A DNA stretch of 43,859 nucleotides from Gemmataceae bacterium (GCA_019752375.1 JAIEMG010000049.1:1-43859); one strand, 5' to 3'; positions 34,496-42,316 are shown, counted from the stretch's first letter. A program made the numbers and translations. The notes: generated by a model from the letters alone, not told the origin.

Positions 34496-34864
34496 TCACT
34501 TTTTGGTGACAGGAACTGTGCCTTTCGTTCCATCAGACTGAGTCACCTTTACTGTCAGCCCCTCCTTTAGTGCTTGGTTGATGAGTTTCTGTTGCTCCTC
34601 CGTCAACGTGATTGTGACCTCCGCAGTCCCGCCACCAGGAACGGCCATCGTAATTTTCAAGGCAGTTCCGGCACTGACCAATAAGGTGCCAATAATCTTG
34701 CCTGCCGCATGTGGGATTCTAAGTATAACGGTGCCAATCGTAATCATGGCGTCACCGGCAGCATTACCCAACTCCTTTTGCTCGCAACCGAGGAGCACAC
34801 TACTGCAAACGCCCAGTGCTCCTAATTCCAGAACCTGTCGTCGCGTGAGTCGTGAATTGTGCAT
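34496..34864 (-). CDS. Tat-like lipoprotein, unknown
   Basis: A 122-residue protein. The N-terminus MHNSRLTRRQVLELGALG has a twin-arginine-type motif, and SVLLGC (Cys27) makes a convincing lipobox, so it should be an exported lipoprotein. The mature part is small and Val/Thr-rich (GTAEVTITLTEEQQKLI). GAGGAG lies six bases before the ATG at 34864; the longer frame to 34942 is not needed. It is the first of several AT-richer genes. Function unknown. Confidence 0.7.
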   Translation of the reverse strand: MHNSRLTRRQVLELGALGVCSSVLLGCEQKELGNAAGDAMITIGTVILRIPHAAGKIIGTLLVSAGTALKITMAVPGGGTAEVTITLTEEQQKLINQALKEGLTVKVTQSDGTKGTVPVTKK

Positions 34865-35054
34865 AAGCTCCTCGCTACTCGTAAGCATGCAACATTTCCC
34901 GTGCTTGATATGAGCCGATGGGTAGTTGCCGAAGGCAGCCACACGCGGCCTAGAACATTTAGAGTTGCTAGAGGCTCTAAAAGAATGAAGTAACGCCCGC
35001 CGTTTTAGCCCGAACGCCCCATTATTTTGGGGCCTCTAAGCCATCTTTCATTTC

Positions 35055-35633
35055 TCATTTCTCAGAATCCTTAAACTCGGTCATGATTCTTGCCATTGCA
35101 TTCTTTTGAAGCTCAAACAAATTGTTAACGGTTTGGACGATTAACTCTGGGGGCCAATCGGCTTCCTGCGCCTGCCGCAATTTGTCGGCGGTCGAGTCGG
35201 CTAGTTCCAGCAGAAGGTTCGATCGACTGTTATGGTTAGCCATTTCTAATTGATTGAGCATCTCGACATATTCGGCATTAAGCTGTTGCAGGTACTGCTT
35301 GCCGAGGACCGCGACACGAGTTTTCTCTATCTTGACAACCTCTTCCAACTGAATTTTCACTATATCAAGCCTGGCGTTATACCGAACCTCAAGTTCTTGT
35401 AGTGCCGCCTTTCGAGTAAGCGTGTTCGACTTCCAGCGTGCAATGATACCTCCCGGTTGCGCCTCCCCGGGCAAGTTTCCCGAAAGGGTCGCTGGGACGG
35501 GAAGCTGCGAGACGGTTTCTGCCGGCACAAGTGCACCGGATTTAGCAGACCCTTGTGCCCTCTTGGACCCTTGTCCGGCTTGGGCATTTCGAGCTGCCTC
35601 TGTTCGACTCCAATCAGTCTTGTCGTTGCTCAT
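35055..35633 (-). CDS. Coiled-coil protein of AT-rich cluster
   Basis: A 192-residue cytoplasmic protein: residues 1-65 polar and likely disordered, residues 80-190 helical with strong coiled-coil character (LDIVKIQLEEVVKIEKTR, QLNAEYVEMLNQLEMANHN). Codon use is visibly AT-richer than most of the window. GAGGAAGACC precedes the ATG. It may interact with the coiled-coil tail of the membrane protein at 35695. No family recognised. Confidence 0.65.
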   Translation of the reverse strand: MSNDKTDWSRTEAARNAQAGQGSKRAQGSAKSGALVPAETVSQLPVPATLSGNLPGEAQPGGIIARWKSNTLTRKAALQELEVRYNARLDIVKIQLEEVVKIEKTRVAVLGKQYLQQLNAEYVEMLNQLEMANHNSRSNLLLELADSTADKLRQAQEADWPPELIVQTVNNLFELQKNAMARIMTEFKDSEK

Positions 35634-35694
35634 GGTCTTCCTCGAAGCACGCGTTTCCTAAGGACACATGGTTTCAACGCCTGGCTTGATAGGA

Positions 35695-36267
35695 CTATCT
35701 GTGTCCTATCGAGAGCCGATACTCTGCGTCTGCGATCCGCATTTCCCTGTCCATCCTCTCAATTACGTCGTTGATTAATTTAGTCACGCGAGCACGTTCG
35801 GAGGCGAGTTTGGTTCGCCGTCGATTGATCTTGGCTTTTTGGACAACTAAGTTCCGAAGACGGCGCTTTGCCTCGGCTCTGGCATTCTCATACTCATCTG
35901 CCAATGCTAACAGTTCGTGGCTTTTTCGGTTAAAATGATTAGCGATCAGGTAGAGGTAGCACGACCTGAGGAGTAATAGAATAGACACCATGCCCAGGCA
36001 GGCACCTGTCACAATGCCGTAGGGAAAGGACTGCCTGAAGATGCCCAATCTAACAAGCCGCAAAATAAGGATTACTAAGCTAATAATGCAAGGAGAAAGG
36101 CAAAGTGCGAAGAAGCAGTAGATATTACCATAGATTACGCAGCGGCGGTAGTGGTCAAAGACAGGGCCTTTAGCCAGCTCCTCAATTTTGGCACGCGTGA
36201 TCCGAATAGGGGACCCATCGGGTTCCCGGAACAAGTCAGCGACAAGTGCTTTGGCATTGGGAATCAC
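35695..36267 (-). CDS. Two-helix membrane protein with coiled-coil tail
   Basis: A 190-residue protein with membrane helices at about 47-72 and 83-110, then a charged cytoplasmic coiled coil (115-185: ADEYENARAEAKRRLRNLVV). The GTG start at 36267 overlaps the stop of the upstream gene (GTGA), so expression is coupled. AT-richer than its surroundings. Such a two-helix plus coiled-coil plan is common in membrane-associated effectors and in scaffolds; no enzymatic motif is present. Confidence 0.65.
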   Translation of the reverse strand: MIPNAKALVADLFREPDGSPIRITRAKIEELAKGPVFDHYRRCVIYGNIYCFFALCLSPCIISLVILILRLVRLGIFRQSFPYGIVTGACLGMVSILLLLRSCYLYLIANHFNRKSHELLALADEYENARAEAKRRLRNLVVQKAKINRRRTKLASERARVTKLINDVIERMDREMRIADAEYRLSIGHR

Positions 36268-36545
36268 GAAGGCCCCCTCGCCGCGTGCGCTTTGGCTGCC
36301 GTTACAGCCTCGCTCGGGGGAAGCGGCTTCGATTCGCGCTTGATCGCTTTCGCTAGGTCGCCGGTGATGACCATGAAGTCTCGACCGCGGTTCACCCTAT
36401 CCTGGAGCGAGGGTGTGTGGCTGTTGATCATCCAGCGGACGGTCGCCCAGCCGCGGATTGCGCAGAGGAACTGCGACTTGCCTACCACGCAAGGCGGCGA
36501 CTGATAGGGTGCACACAGGGACTTGAGGCGTTGGCTGTCGTACAT
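36264..36545 (-). CDS. Truncated Gemmata-type DNA-binding family protein
   Basis: A 93-residue protein with the beginning of a family I associate with Gemmata: YQSPPCVVGKSQFLCAIRGW, then HTPSLQDRVNRGRDFMVITG and DLAKAIKRES. In longer relatives the KRES segment continues into a W-G-V-S helix-turn-helix; here it stops after SEAVTAAKAHAARGPS. The product therefore has the N-terminal module only. Its TGA overlaps the next gene's GTG. The family comparison is from memory and should be tested. Confidence 0.5.
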   Translation of the reverse strand: MYDSQRLKSLCAPYQSPPCVVGKSQFLCAIRGWATVRWMINSHTPSLQDRVNRGRDFMVITGDLAKAIKRESKPLPPSEAVTAAKAHAARGPS

Positions 36546-36693
36546 CGACGTTGCACCGGGCAAGATTCATGGGAATCGATGCGATCTCCAACCCTAGCAC
36601 TCTACCCTACAGCGCGTCAGTTGGCCAGGCGCTAGGTGCAAATCGGTAAGAAAAACGCGCAGGAGAGAAAAGGGAGAGAAAACGGGACGCAGC

Positions 36694-36795
36694 TGAATGG
36701 CATTAACTTAAGGCGAGCGGGGCGTGTAAACGCCCCGGTTGAGAGTCCAAAACCCGGGCGTTTTCACGCCCCGCTCGCCTTAAGTTAATTGCATT
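36694..36795. mobile_element. MITE-like element with 25-bp inverted repeats
   Basis: Perfect 25-bp arms at 36702-36726 and 36765-36789 (core ttaaggcgagcggggcgtg) around ccggttgagagtccaaaacc. The element is flanked by cgggacgcagc at 36683-36693 and 36796-36806, which looks like an 11-bp target-site duplication. A degraded relative is at about 31613-31640. No protein is encoded. Confidence 0.65.
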
Positions 36796-36904
36796 CGGGA
36801 CGCAGCGGGGACGCGGACATATTTCAGGACAACTCGCGGTTGCTCTTTCTTGGCCGTCCTCGGCGGTTCAGGGTGTGTTGCAATCCTAGCCGCACCGCGA
36901 TGTG

Positions 36905-37108
36905 CTACTGCCATCCTTCGCTACCGTACGGTGCCCCCCGCGTCACGGCTTGCCGCAGCCTCACCAACTCCGCCTGCGGGTTGCGCCGGTGCCGCTAGCC
37001 CAGATTGGACCAGCGCCAGTCCTCGGCGCGGCCAACCAGTCCCGCCCGTAGAGGAGTCCGCTCGACATAGCGCGCGACGGTCAGAAAATGCTCGTCTTCC
37101 TGGATGCG
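36905..37108 (-). pseudogene. REP-associated transposase (RAYT) C-terminal remnant
   Basis: Reading the minus strand gives IQEDEHFLTVARYVERTPLR and AGLVGRAEDWRWSNLG, then a stop at 36995-36997, then QAELVRLRQAVTRGAPYG. This is the C-terminal part of Y1-type RAYT transposases (HFLTV.RYVE.NAL.A.LV..AEDW.WSS). The catalytic N-terminal half with HUH and Tyr is missing and a stop interrupts the frame, so it is inactive. Its 5' end overlaps the end of the DUF4085-like gene. Confidence 0.75.
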
Positions 37109-37647
37109 AGCGGCCACGTTCGTTCTTCTTCGCTCAATTGAAGAGGCGAGACAATCTCTCCCACATTTCGGCAGCGGAGGGAGTGGAAGCGGACCTGTAG
37201 TTCGTAACCACCAGTCATCAGGATCGAGTGGGTGAAAAAGTTGAGTTCCTCCTTCAGGTCAAACTCATCGTAGAGCACCCACAACGCCTCGGGGGCGCCT
37301 TGGGCGACCTGAGGGTGCCTCCGGAATGATATTCCACCCGTCGGCCCGCCGACCGGATGATAGTTCAACTCCAGAAGCTCGCCCGGCTGGCTTGACGCGC
37401 CTTCCAGTCGCAAGAGAAGGGAGAAGTTGGCCTTCCTCTTACCGAACGAAACTCCAATCACTTTTGCATCGTGCAGGGAAGCACGCGCGAAGAGGCGGCG
37501 GGCACCAACCGGGAGGCTCGCACGGATGGCCTTGAACCGAAGCCGGTAGGCGGCGCGAGCTTGATCCCACTCCTGAGATGCCGCTTCAGCAACATCGTCA
37601 TCGAGCGACCGACAGCGGGCGAGCAGCTCTGGCGTGAAAAACTTCAT
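37081..37647 (-). CDS. DUF4085-like protein with altered C-terminus
   Basis: A 188-residue protein. MKFFTPELL at the start, ASLHDAKVIGVSFG, then EALWVLYDEFDL and FFTHSILMTGGYELQVRFH match the layout of DUF4085-type proteins, function unknown. The last residues SRKTSIF are encoded by DNA that, in another frame, belongs to the RAYT remnant, so the natural C-terminus was replaced by recombination. The ATG overlaps the stop of an upstream frame (ATGA). Confidence 0.68.
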   Translation of the reverse strand: MKFFTPELLARCRSLDDDVAEAASQEWDQARAAYRLRFKAIRASLPVGARRLFARASLHDAKVIGVSFGKRKANFSLLLRLEGASSQPGELLELNYHPVGGPTGGISFRRHPQVAQGAPEALWVLYDEFDLKEELNFFTHSILMTGGYELQVRFHSLRCRNVGEIVSPLQLSEEERTWPLASRKTSIF

Positions 37648-37797
37648 GACTTCCTCTTCCTTGCGTGCCTGGGCGGCGCCTCGAAGAAAGCGTGGATGTC
37701 TTCCACTACCCTGCTCATTTTACCGCGATTCCTATCGAAAGCGTAGCACACAAGCACCGTCTTCTGGTCTCCACGTCCTCCGTCAACCACCTCAGGT
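37644..37797 (-). pseudogene. 5'-truncated gene upstream of the DUF4085-like gene
   Basis: The frame ending at 37644 overlaps the DUF4085-like ATG by four bases, typical of a coupled upstream gene. The credible part, GDQKTVLVCYAFDRNRGKMS through RVVEDIHAFFEAPPRHARK, runs back to about 37797, where the duplicated DUF4058 segment begins. The 5' end appears to have been lost at that junction. Family unknown. Confidence 0.35.
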
Positions 37798-37873
37798 GCG
37801 GCTTTCGCCCTCGCCGTCTTGGCGGGAAGCCGCGACGACGGGTAGAATGCACTGGACACCCGGAGACATTTCC

Positions 37874-38120
37874 ATGCCGCTGCCCGATCATTTCCACCCA
37901 CCGCTGAGCGACACGCGGAAGTGGGAGGGATTTCACAGCCACTGGACCACGTCGCTCGCCGCGCAGCTTAACGCCGGTCTGCTCCCGCCTCGCCGTTTTG
38001 CTGAACCGCAGGTGTCGCACGGCCGCATCGAAGTGGACGTTGCCACGGACCGCCCCACCAACGGGGCCGCGTCCGGTCCTGCCTCTGCCGTGGCGGGCGG
38101 TGTCACAACGCCTGGCCGCA
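37874..38120 (+). pseudogene. Truncated DUF4058-like copy
   Basis: The frame MPLPDHFHPPLSDTRKWEGF and onward matches the first 80 or so residues of the intact gene at 39495 nearly perfectly, including the upstream tggcgggaagccgcgacgac. After about 38120 identity ends, and the frame runs on out of phase into the next gene. The nuclease-like core is missing. A one-base shift (acgcctggcc against acgctggcc) lies just before the break. Confidence 0.85.
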
Positions 38121-38160
38121 CTGGTGGGCGGGCGCGTCGAGAATCACGCAGGAGCGTAGC

Positions 38161-38775
38161 ATGGCGAAACAAGAATTCCTCGGCAAGTTGCGTATCGCGC
38201 GCAATCTGTTCGCCCACCCTCTGGTTCAAACGGACGGCTCCAACATCGATCCCCATGCGCTTGAGCAAATGATCGCGCGGGCGGCGATCTGGCTGACGCC
38301 GAAGTCGGTCGCGGGCTTTAACGCGGACGACTTCCCGGAGCTTGGCACCAACCGGCAGAACGAGCTAAAGGCTGCCGTCGGCGAATTCCTGGATGTGGCG
38401 CGTCAGATACCACCCGATGCGCCGGCCACGACGGAGCAACTCGATACCGCCAAGGCAGCCTTTGCGAAAATCTTATCGATCCTGCAGTCGCACCTCCCGA
38501 CGCCGCGGGAAGGGAGCAAGGTGGAGGAGGCCGTCAAGACGGTGAAATTCCCGCCCTGGCTCGTGAATTGGGACTACGAGTTCGGGAGCAACGCGGACGG
38601 GGATCCATCGGTCTGGGTGACGCTCTTCGCCGACGAGCAGAGTGCGCCGCGCAAGGAATTCGGCCGGGTGGCAAGGGATTTGAACGGCGAGATCCACAAC
38701 GCTCTGTCCGCGTTTGGAATCGACCGGTGGCCGTACATCCGGATGCGCACGGTAAAGGAACACAAGACCGCGTGA
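38161..38775 (+). CDS. HEPN-linked protein, unknown
   Basis: A 204-residue soluble protein. Residues 1-125 are helical (LGKLRIARNLFAHPLVQ); the end has a compact alpha/beta unit: KFPPWLVNWDYEFGSNADGD, PSVWVTLFADE, and ALSAFGIDRWPYIRMRT. The pattern resembles small proteins paired with HEPN genes, but the GSxxxxxDxD site of MNT nucleotidyltransferases is absent, so no enzymatic role is claimed. AGGAG lies upstream of the ATG. Twelve bases separate it from the HEPN gene. Confidence 0.6.
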   Translation: MAKQEFLGKLRIARNLFAHPLVQTDGSNIDPHALEQMIARAAIWLTPKSVAGFNADDFPELGTNRQNELKAAVGEFLDVARQIPPDAPATTEQLDTAKAAFAKILSILQSHLPTPREGSKVEEAVKTVKFPPWLVNWDYEFGSNADGDPSVWVTLFADEQSAPRKEFGRVARDLNGEIHNALSAFGIDRWPYIRMRTVKEHKTA

Positions 38776-38787
38776 GCCCGCCCGGCG

Positions 38788-39291
38788 ATGCCGTTACACA
38801 ACGACTTATTAGCTCTGGCAAGGCATCTCGTGGATCGGAATCCGGCTGCGCCCGTCGAGGCGGACCTCCGGCGCGGCATATCCACCGCGTACTACGCCCT
38901 CTTTCACCTATTGATCCATGAAGCCACGACTCAGGTTGTGGCAATCGCCACGTTGCGCCCTCGAATCGCACGCGCCTTCGACCACAAGGTCATGAGAAAC
39001 GTCTGCCAGGATTACAGGAAGCTGATCCCAGACGCCACGGGACAGCTGCTCACCCCCGCCGGGGAAATTGTGCCGCGCGGGCTCCAGGATGTCGCGTCGG
39101 AATTCGTCGCACTTCAGGAAGCCAGGCACCAGGCAGATTACAATGCCGGAGTTGCAGTCGCGCACGTGGAAGCCGACACCGATGTCATGCGGGCCGAAGT
39201 TGCATTTATTGACTGGCAAGCGGTGCGGACCGACCCCGCAGCCGCCACCTTCCTCGCGGAACTGCTTTGTCGAGGTATCCCCAAGCGGTAG
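38788..39291 (+). CDS. HEPN-like domain protein
   Basis: A 167-residue helical protein with HEPN features: DLRRGISTAYYALFHLLIHE (26-45), a classic HEPN helix, and ARHQADYNAGV near residue 112. An RX6H candidate is Arg59-IARAFD-His66, followed by KVMRN; this may be the ribonuclease site or just structural. Second gene of a two-gene cassette lying between a truncated and an intact DUF4058-like copy. Likely toxin or RNA-binding half of the pair. Confidence 0.65.
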   Translation: MPLHNDLLALARHLVDRNPAAPVEADLRRGISTAYYALFHLLIHEATTQVVAIATLRPRIARAFDHKVMRNVCQDYRKLIPDATGQLLTPAGEIVPRGLQDVASEFVALQEARHQADYNAGVAVAHVEADTDVMRAEVAFIDWQAVRTDPAAATFLAELLCRGIPKR

Positions 39292-39494
39292 AGTCAACCT
39301 GCCTTCTCGCCCGCGGCCCGCAAACGCATGGCCGCTTCCATTCGCGCCGCCGTTATCAATGCTTGGGCCGCAATAAACCCTTGCGGGCGATCGCCTCGGC
39401 CTCGGTCAGATGGCACTTTCCTTCGCCATCTTGGCGGGAAGCCGCGACGACGGGTAGAATGCACCCGGCTCCCACGGCACCCGGAGACATCTCG

Positions 39495-40235
39495 ATGCCG
39501 CTGCTCGATCATTTCCACCCACCGCTGAGCGACACGCGGAAGTGGGAGGGATTTCACAGCCACTGGACCACCTCGCTCGCCGCGCAGCTCAACGCCGGTC
39601 TGCTCCCGCCCCGACATTTTGCCGAGCCGCAGGTCTCGCACGGGCGCATTGAAGTGGACGTTGCGACGGACCGACTTCCCACCAACGGGGCCGCGACTGG
39701 CCCGACCTCTGCCGCGTCGGGCGGCGTGGCAACGCTGGCCGCACCAGTCTGGTCGCCGCCGGCCCCTTCTCTGGAAATGGACGCGGTGTTTGCCGCGGAG
39801 TTCACGGTGCTGGTCATTAACACCGATGCGGGGCCGACGCTCGTGGGGGCCATCGAACTCGTCAGCCCCAGTAATAAAGCACGCCCCGCCGCGCGCCGGG
39901 CCTTCGCCATGAAGTGCCTGAACTATCTCAACGCCGGCATCGGCCTGATGGTCGTGGACGTCGTGACGGAGCGCTGCGGCAACCTGCACGACGAGATGGT
40001 TGGACTGATCGTCGGCAACGCCCCTCGGTTCCCCGGCGCGCCATCGACTTATGCCAGCGCCTACCGGCCCTTCCGGCGGGGCGACGAGGACAAAGTCAGC
40101 GTCTGGCCGGTGACCCTGACCGTGGGCGACGCTCTGCCAGCGCTGCCGCTGTGGCTGCGCGACGTCGAGGGGCCGATCCGCGTCGACCTCGAAGCCGCTT
40201 ATACCGAGGCACGTCAACGCGCCGCCATCGGGTGA
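39495..40235 (+). CDS. DUF4058-like protein (PD-(D/E)xK-type fold)
   Basis: A 246-residue protein. N-terminal MPLLDHFHPPLSDTRKWEGF module; central VGAIELVSPSNKARPAARRA (118-137) with Glu121 and Lys140, followed by YLNAGIGLMVVDVV, which is the DUF4058/Uma2-like nuclease-fold core. The C-terminal third ends DLEAAYTEARQRAAIG. ATG at 39495 is set by alignment with the truncated copy at 37874. Function of the family is unproven. Confidence 0.82.
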   Translation: MPLLDHFHPPLSDTRKWEGFHSHWTTSLAAQLNAGLLPPRHFAEPQVSHGRIEVDVATDRLPTNGAATGPTSAASGGVATLAAPVWSPPAPSLEMDAVFAAEFTVLVINTDAGPTLVGAIELVSPSNKARPAARRAFAMKCLNYLNAGIGLMVVDVVTERCGNLHDEMVGLIVGNAPRFPGAPSTYASAYRPFRRGDEDKVSVWPVTLTVGDALPALPLWLRDVEGPIRVDLEAAYTEARQRAAIG

Positions 40236-40299
40236 CGGCCTCGGCGTCCTTCGCCGGATGCGGTGCCGGCAGGAATCGGGAATAGTCGGACGGCACATG

Positions 40300-40559
40300 C
40301 CTTCGCACCGAAGGTGCCGGGCAGGACAGCCCGGGGCCAGTTCGCGCAGCGAGCGCCGCCCCGGGTTGAATGCGTCTTCATTGAATTGCACGCTGAAAGC
40401 GTGCGGCTTCGAAACCGCGTACCACACATGCCAGGCGGTCCTGGCGTTCTGCCGCACGCTTTCAGCGTGCAACGCAAAAGGGGGGGCCGCTGACCCGGGG
40501 CGGCGCTCACTGCGTTCGCTGGCCCTGGGCTGTCCTGGCCAGCACCTTCGGTGCGAAAG
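40300..40559. repeat. Long inverted repeat with internal hairpin arms
   Basis: Outer arms 40300-40374 and 40494-40559 are imperfect complements (cttcgcaccgaaggtgc; ggcaggacagcccggggcca; gagcgccgccccggg). Inner arms gcacgctgaaagcgtgcggc at 40388-40407 and gccgcacgctttcagcgtgc at 40451-40470 also pair. The unit fills much of the gap after the DUF4058-like gene and has no gene. Confidence 0.75.
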
Positions 40560-40825
40560 CCAATGCGTGGGGCAAGGTCCAGGTCCACTTTGTTGGGCCG
40601 CGGAACTCGGTAACGGCGCCGCTGGGAGCAACTGTTTCCCAACTGTCCAAATTGATCTTGCTTCACGCTGAAGCGCTTTCGCATCGTGGATGCAGCGAGG
40701 ATGCGCGCCGTTCCTATCGCGCAGCGTACTGCCGCAGTTCCTTCCTGTCGTGGAGGCTCTCCATGTCTGCCGCGCCATGCGCCGACCTGGTGCCGTCGCC
40801 TAGGTCGAAGCGCAACAGCCCGCCG

Positions 40826-40989
40826 TCAATTAACGGACGTAACGGTGGGAAGCGTCCGTCAACGAACGGATGAAACGGTGGGAAGCGTCCGTCAACTGAC
40901 GAGAGGTCGCGGACGGATACCACCGTCACCAAACCGGCGTAACGGGTGGAAACCACCGTCAATCAACGGACGAAACGGCGGATTTGTGG
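40826..40989. repeat. 33-bp tandem repeat, about five units
   Basis: Units start at 40826, 40859, 40892, 40926 and 40959 (33-34 bp each). The first two are close copies (aacggtgggaagcgtccg); the third is most diverged. The units encode PSINGRNGGKR-like 11-residue periods on the plus strand, but no gene is supported there. Confidence 0.8.
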
Positions 40990-41116
40990 CCCAAGGGAGG
41001 AGAAAGCACGGCTTCCGCGAAGTGGTTGCATCCGGAGAGGGAGGGCAGGGGATTGGAGCCACTCTATGGACGGCGAGCGGGGCAGGGCGCAAACCGGTTT
41101 CTGCATGCGTGAGCGC

Positions 41117-41181
41117 GGTCGTTAGCCCGACGCGCAAGCCAGGGATCAATTGTCCCTCGCTTGCGCGTCGGGCGAACGACC
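41117..41181. repeat. Palindromic repeat, family I copy 1
   Basis: A 65-bp imperfect palindrome with caattg at its centre (gacgcgcaagccagggatca and onward). Its reverse complement matches 42253-42316 with about one difference. It sits just upstream of the TIM-barrel gene. Confidence 0.88.
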
Positions 41182-41308
41182 GTGTGGCGAACGAGCACGC
41201 TTCGATTCAACGAACCCCAGCCGTTCCGGGCGCTTGACACGCGCGCGCTGTCGTGTTACGCCAAATGCTCGTTCATCCATGGACTTCCATCCCCGCAGGA
41301 GACGCATC

Positions 41309-42160
41309 ATGAATCGCCGTGAGTTCCTCCAAGCCGGCGCTGCCGTGGCGTTCGGCCTTGGCGCATTGCCCGCCCTCGCCGCCGACGACAAGAAGGACGA
41401 TCCCTTCGGCGGCTTCGCGCTGGGCGTGCAGAGCTACACGTTCCGCAAGTTCAACCTGGAGCAGGCCCTCAAGCGCATGAAGGAGTGCGGCGTCTCCTAC
41501 GGCGAGTTTTACAACGGCAAGCAGCAGATCCCGCGCGACGCCTCGGCCGAGCAGCTCGCGACCATGCTGAAGCTTTGCAAGGAATACGGCATCACGCCCA
41601 ACGCGTATGGCGTCGAGGCCTTTTCCAAGAACCACGACAATAACAAGAAGGTCTTCGACTTCGCCAAGTCGATCAGCGTCAAGAGCATCAGCGCCGATCC
41701 GACGGTGGATGCGTTCGACAGCCTCGACAAACTGTGCGAGGAGTACAAGATTGCCATCGCGATTCATCCGCACGGGCCGGGCTCGCGCTGGACGGATGCC
41801 GAGCAGATCATGAAGGCGGTGAAGGACCATAACCCGCTGATCGGCACTTGCCTGGACACCGGCCACCTGATCCGCATGGCGCAGGTCGGCAAGAAGCTCG
41901 ACGTCGCCGAGCAGGTGAAGATCATGGGCGCGCGGAATTTCGGCTTGCACCTGAAGGACCACGACAACAAGCGCAAGGTCGACGTCATCTACGGCAAGGA
42001 CGGCGGCGTGCTCGACATCGTCAGCATCCTCAAGGCGCTGCGCGAGGTGAAGTTCACCGGCTCCATCTCGATCGAGTACGAGGCCAAGGAGGACGAGCCG
42101 ACGGAGGACGTGAAGGCGTGCGTGACGATCTTCAAGGAGTCGGTCAAGAAGCTGGGGTAG
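41309..42160 (+). CDS. Tat-exported sugar phosphate isomerase/epimerase-like protein
   Basis: A 283-residue xylose isomerase-like TIM barrel. MNRREFLQAGAAVAFGLG is a typical Tat signal (RREFL), ending near PALAA. Barrel motifs: FALGVQSYTFRKF, AIHPHGPGSRW (His153), CLDTGHLIRM (Asp183, His186), FGLHLKDHD (His214) and GSISIEYEAK (Glu257), the likely metal ligands. Secreted members are abundant in planctomycetes and are thought to act on oxidised or unusual sugars; substrate unknown. GGAG lies upstream of the ATG. Flanked on both sides by family I palindromes. Confidence 0.9.
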   Translation: MNRREFLQAGAAVAFGLGALPALAADDKKDDPFGGFALGVQSYTFRKFNLEQALKRMKECGVSYGEFYNGKQQIPRDASAEQLATMLKLCKEYGITPNAYGVEAFSKNHDNNKKVFDFAKSISVKSISADPTVDAFDSLDKLCEEYKIAIAIHPHGPGSRWTDAEQIMKAVKDHNPLIGTCLDTGHLIRMAQVGKKLDVAEQVKIMGARNFGLHLKDHDNKRKVDVIYGKDGGVLDIVSILKALREVKFTGSISIEYEAKEDEPTEDVKACVTIFKESVKKLG

Positions 42161-42252
42161 GACGGGTGCAAACCCGTTTCTGCGCGACCAAGGAAGATCG
42201 CCAAATGATCTCGTCGTTCGTCGACTCGAAGCACCGCGTTCGGTCGACACGC

Positions 42253-42316
42253 GGTCGTTCGCCCGACGCGCAAGCGAGGGACAATTGATCCCTCGCTTGC
42301 GCGTCGGGCTAACGAC
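42253..42316. repeat. Palindromic repeat, family I copy 2
   Basis: Inverted relative to 41117-41181, so the TIM-barrel gene is bracketed by opposed copies. Both are also preceded by a direct caaaccggtttctgc-like stretch (about 41092 and 42167). Confidence 0.88.

Noticed and set aside
39294..40778. 494-codon minus frame across the DUF4058-like gene and long inverted repeat
   Set aside because: It crosses repeats and the antisense of a supported gene; no motif.
40826..40989. CRISPR array
   Set aside because: The 33-bp units are contiguous with no spacers, so this is a simple tandem repeat.
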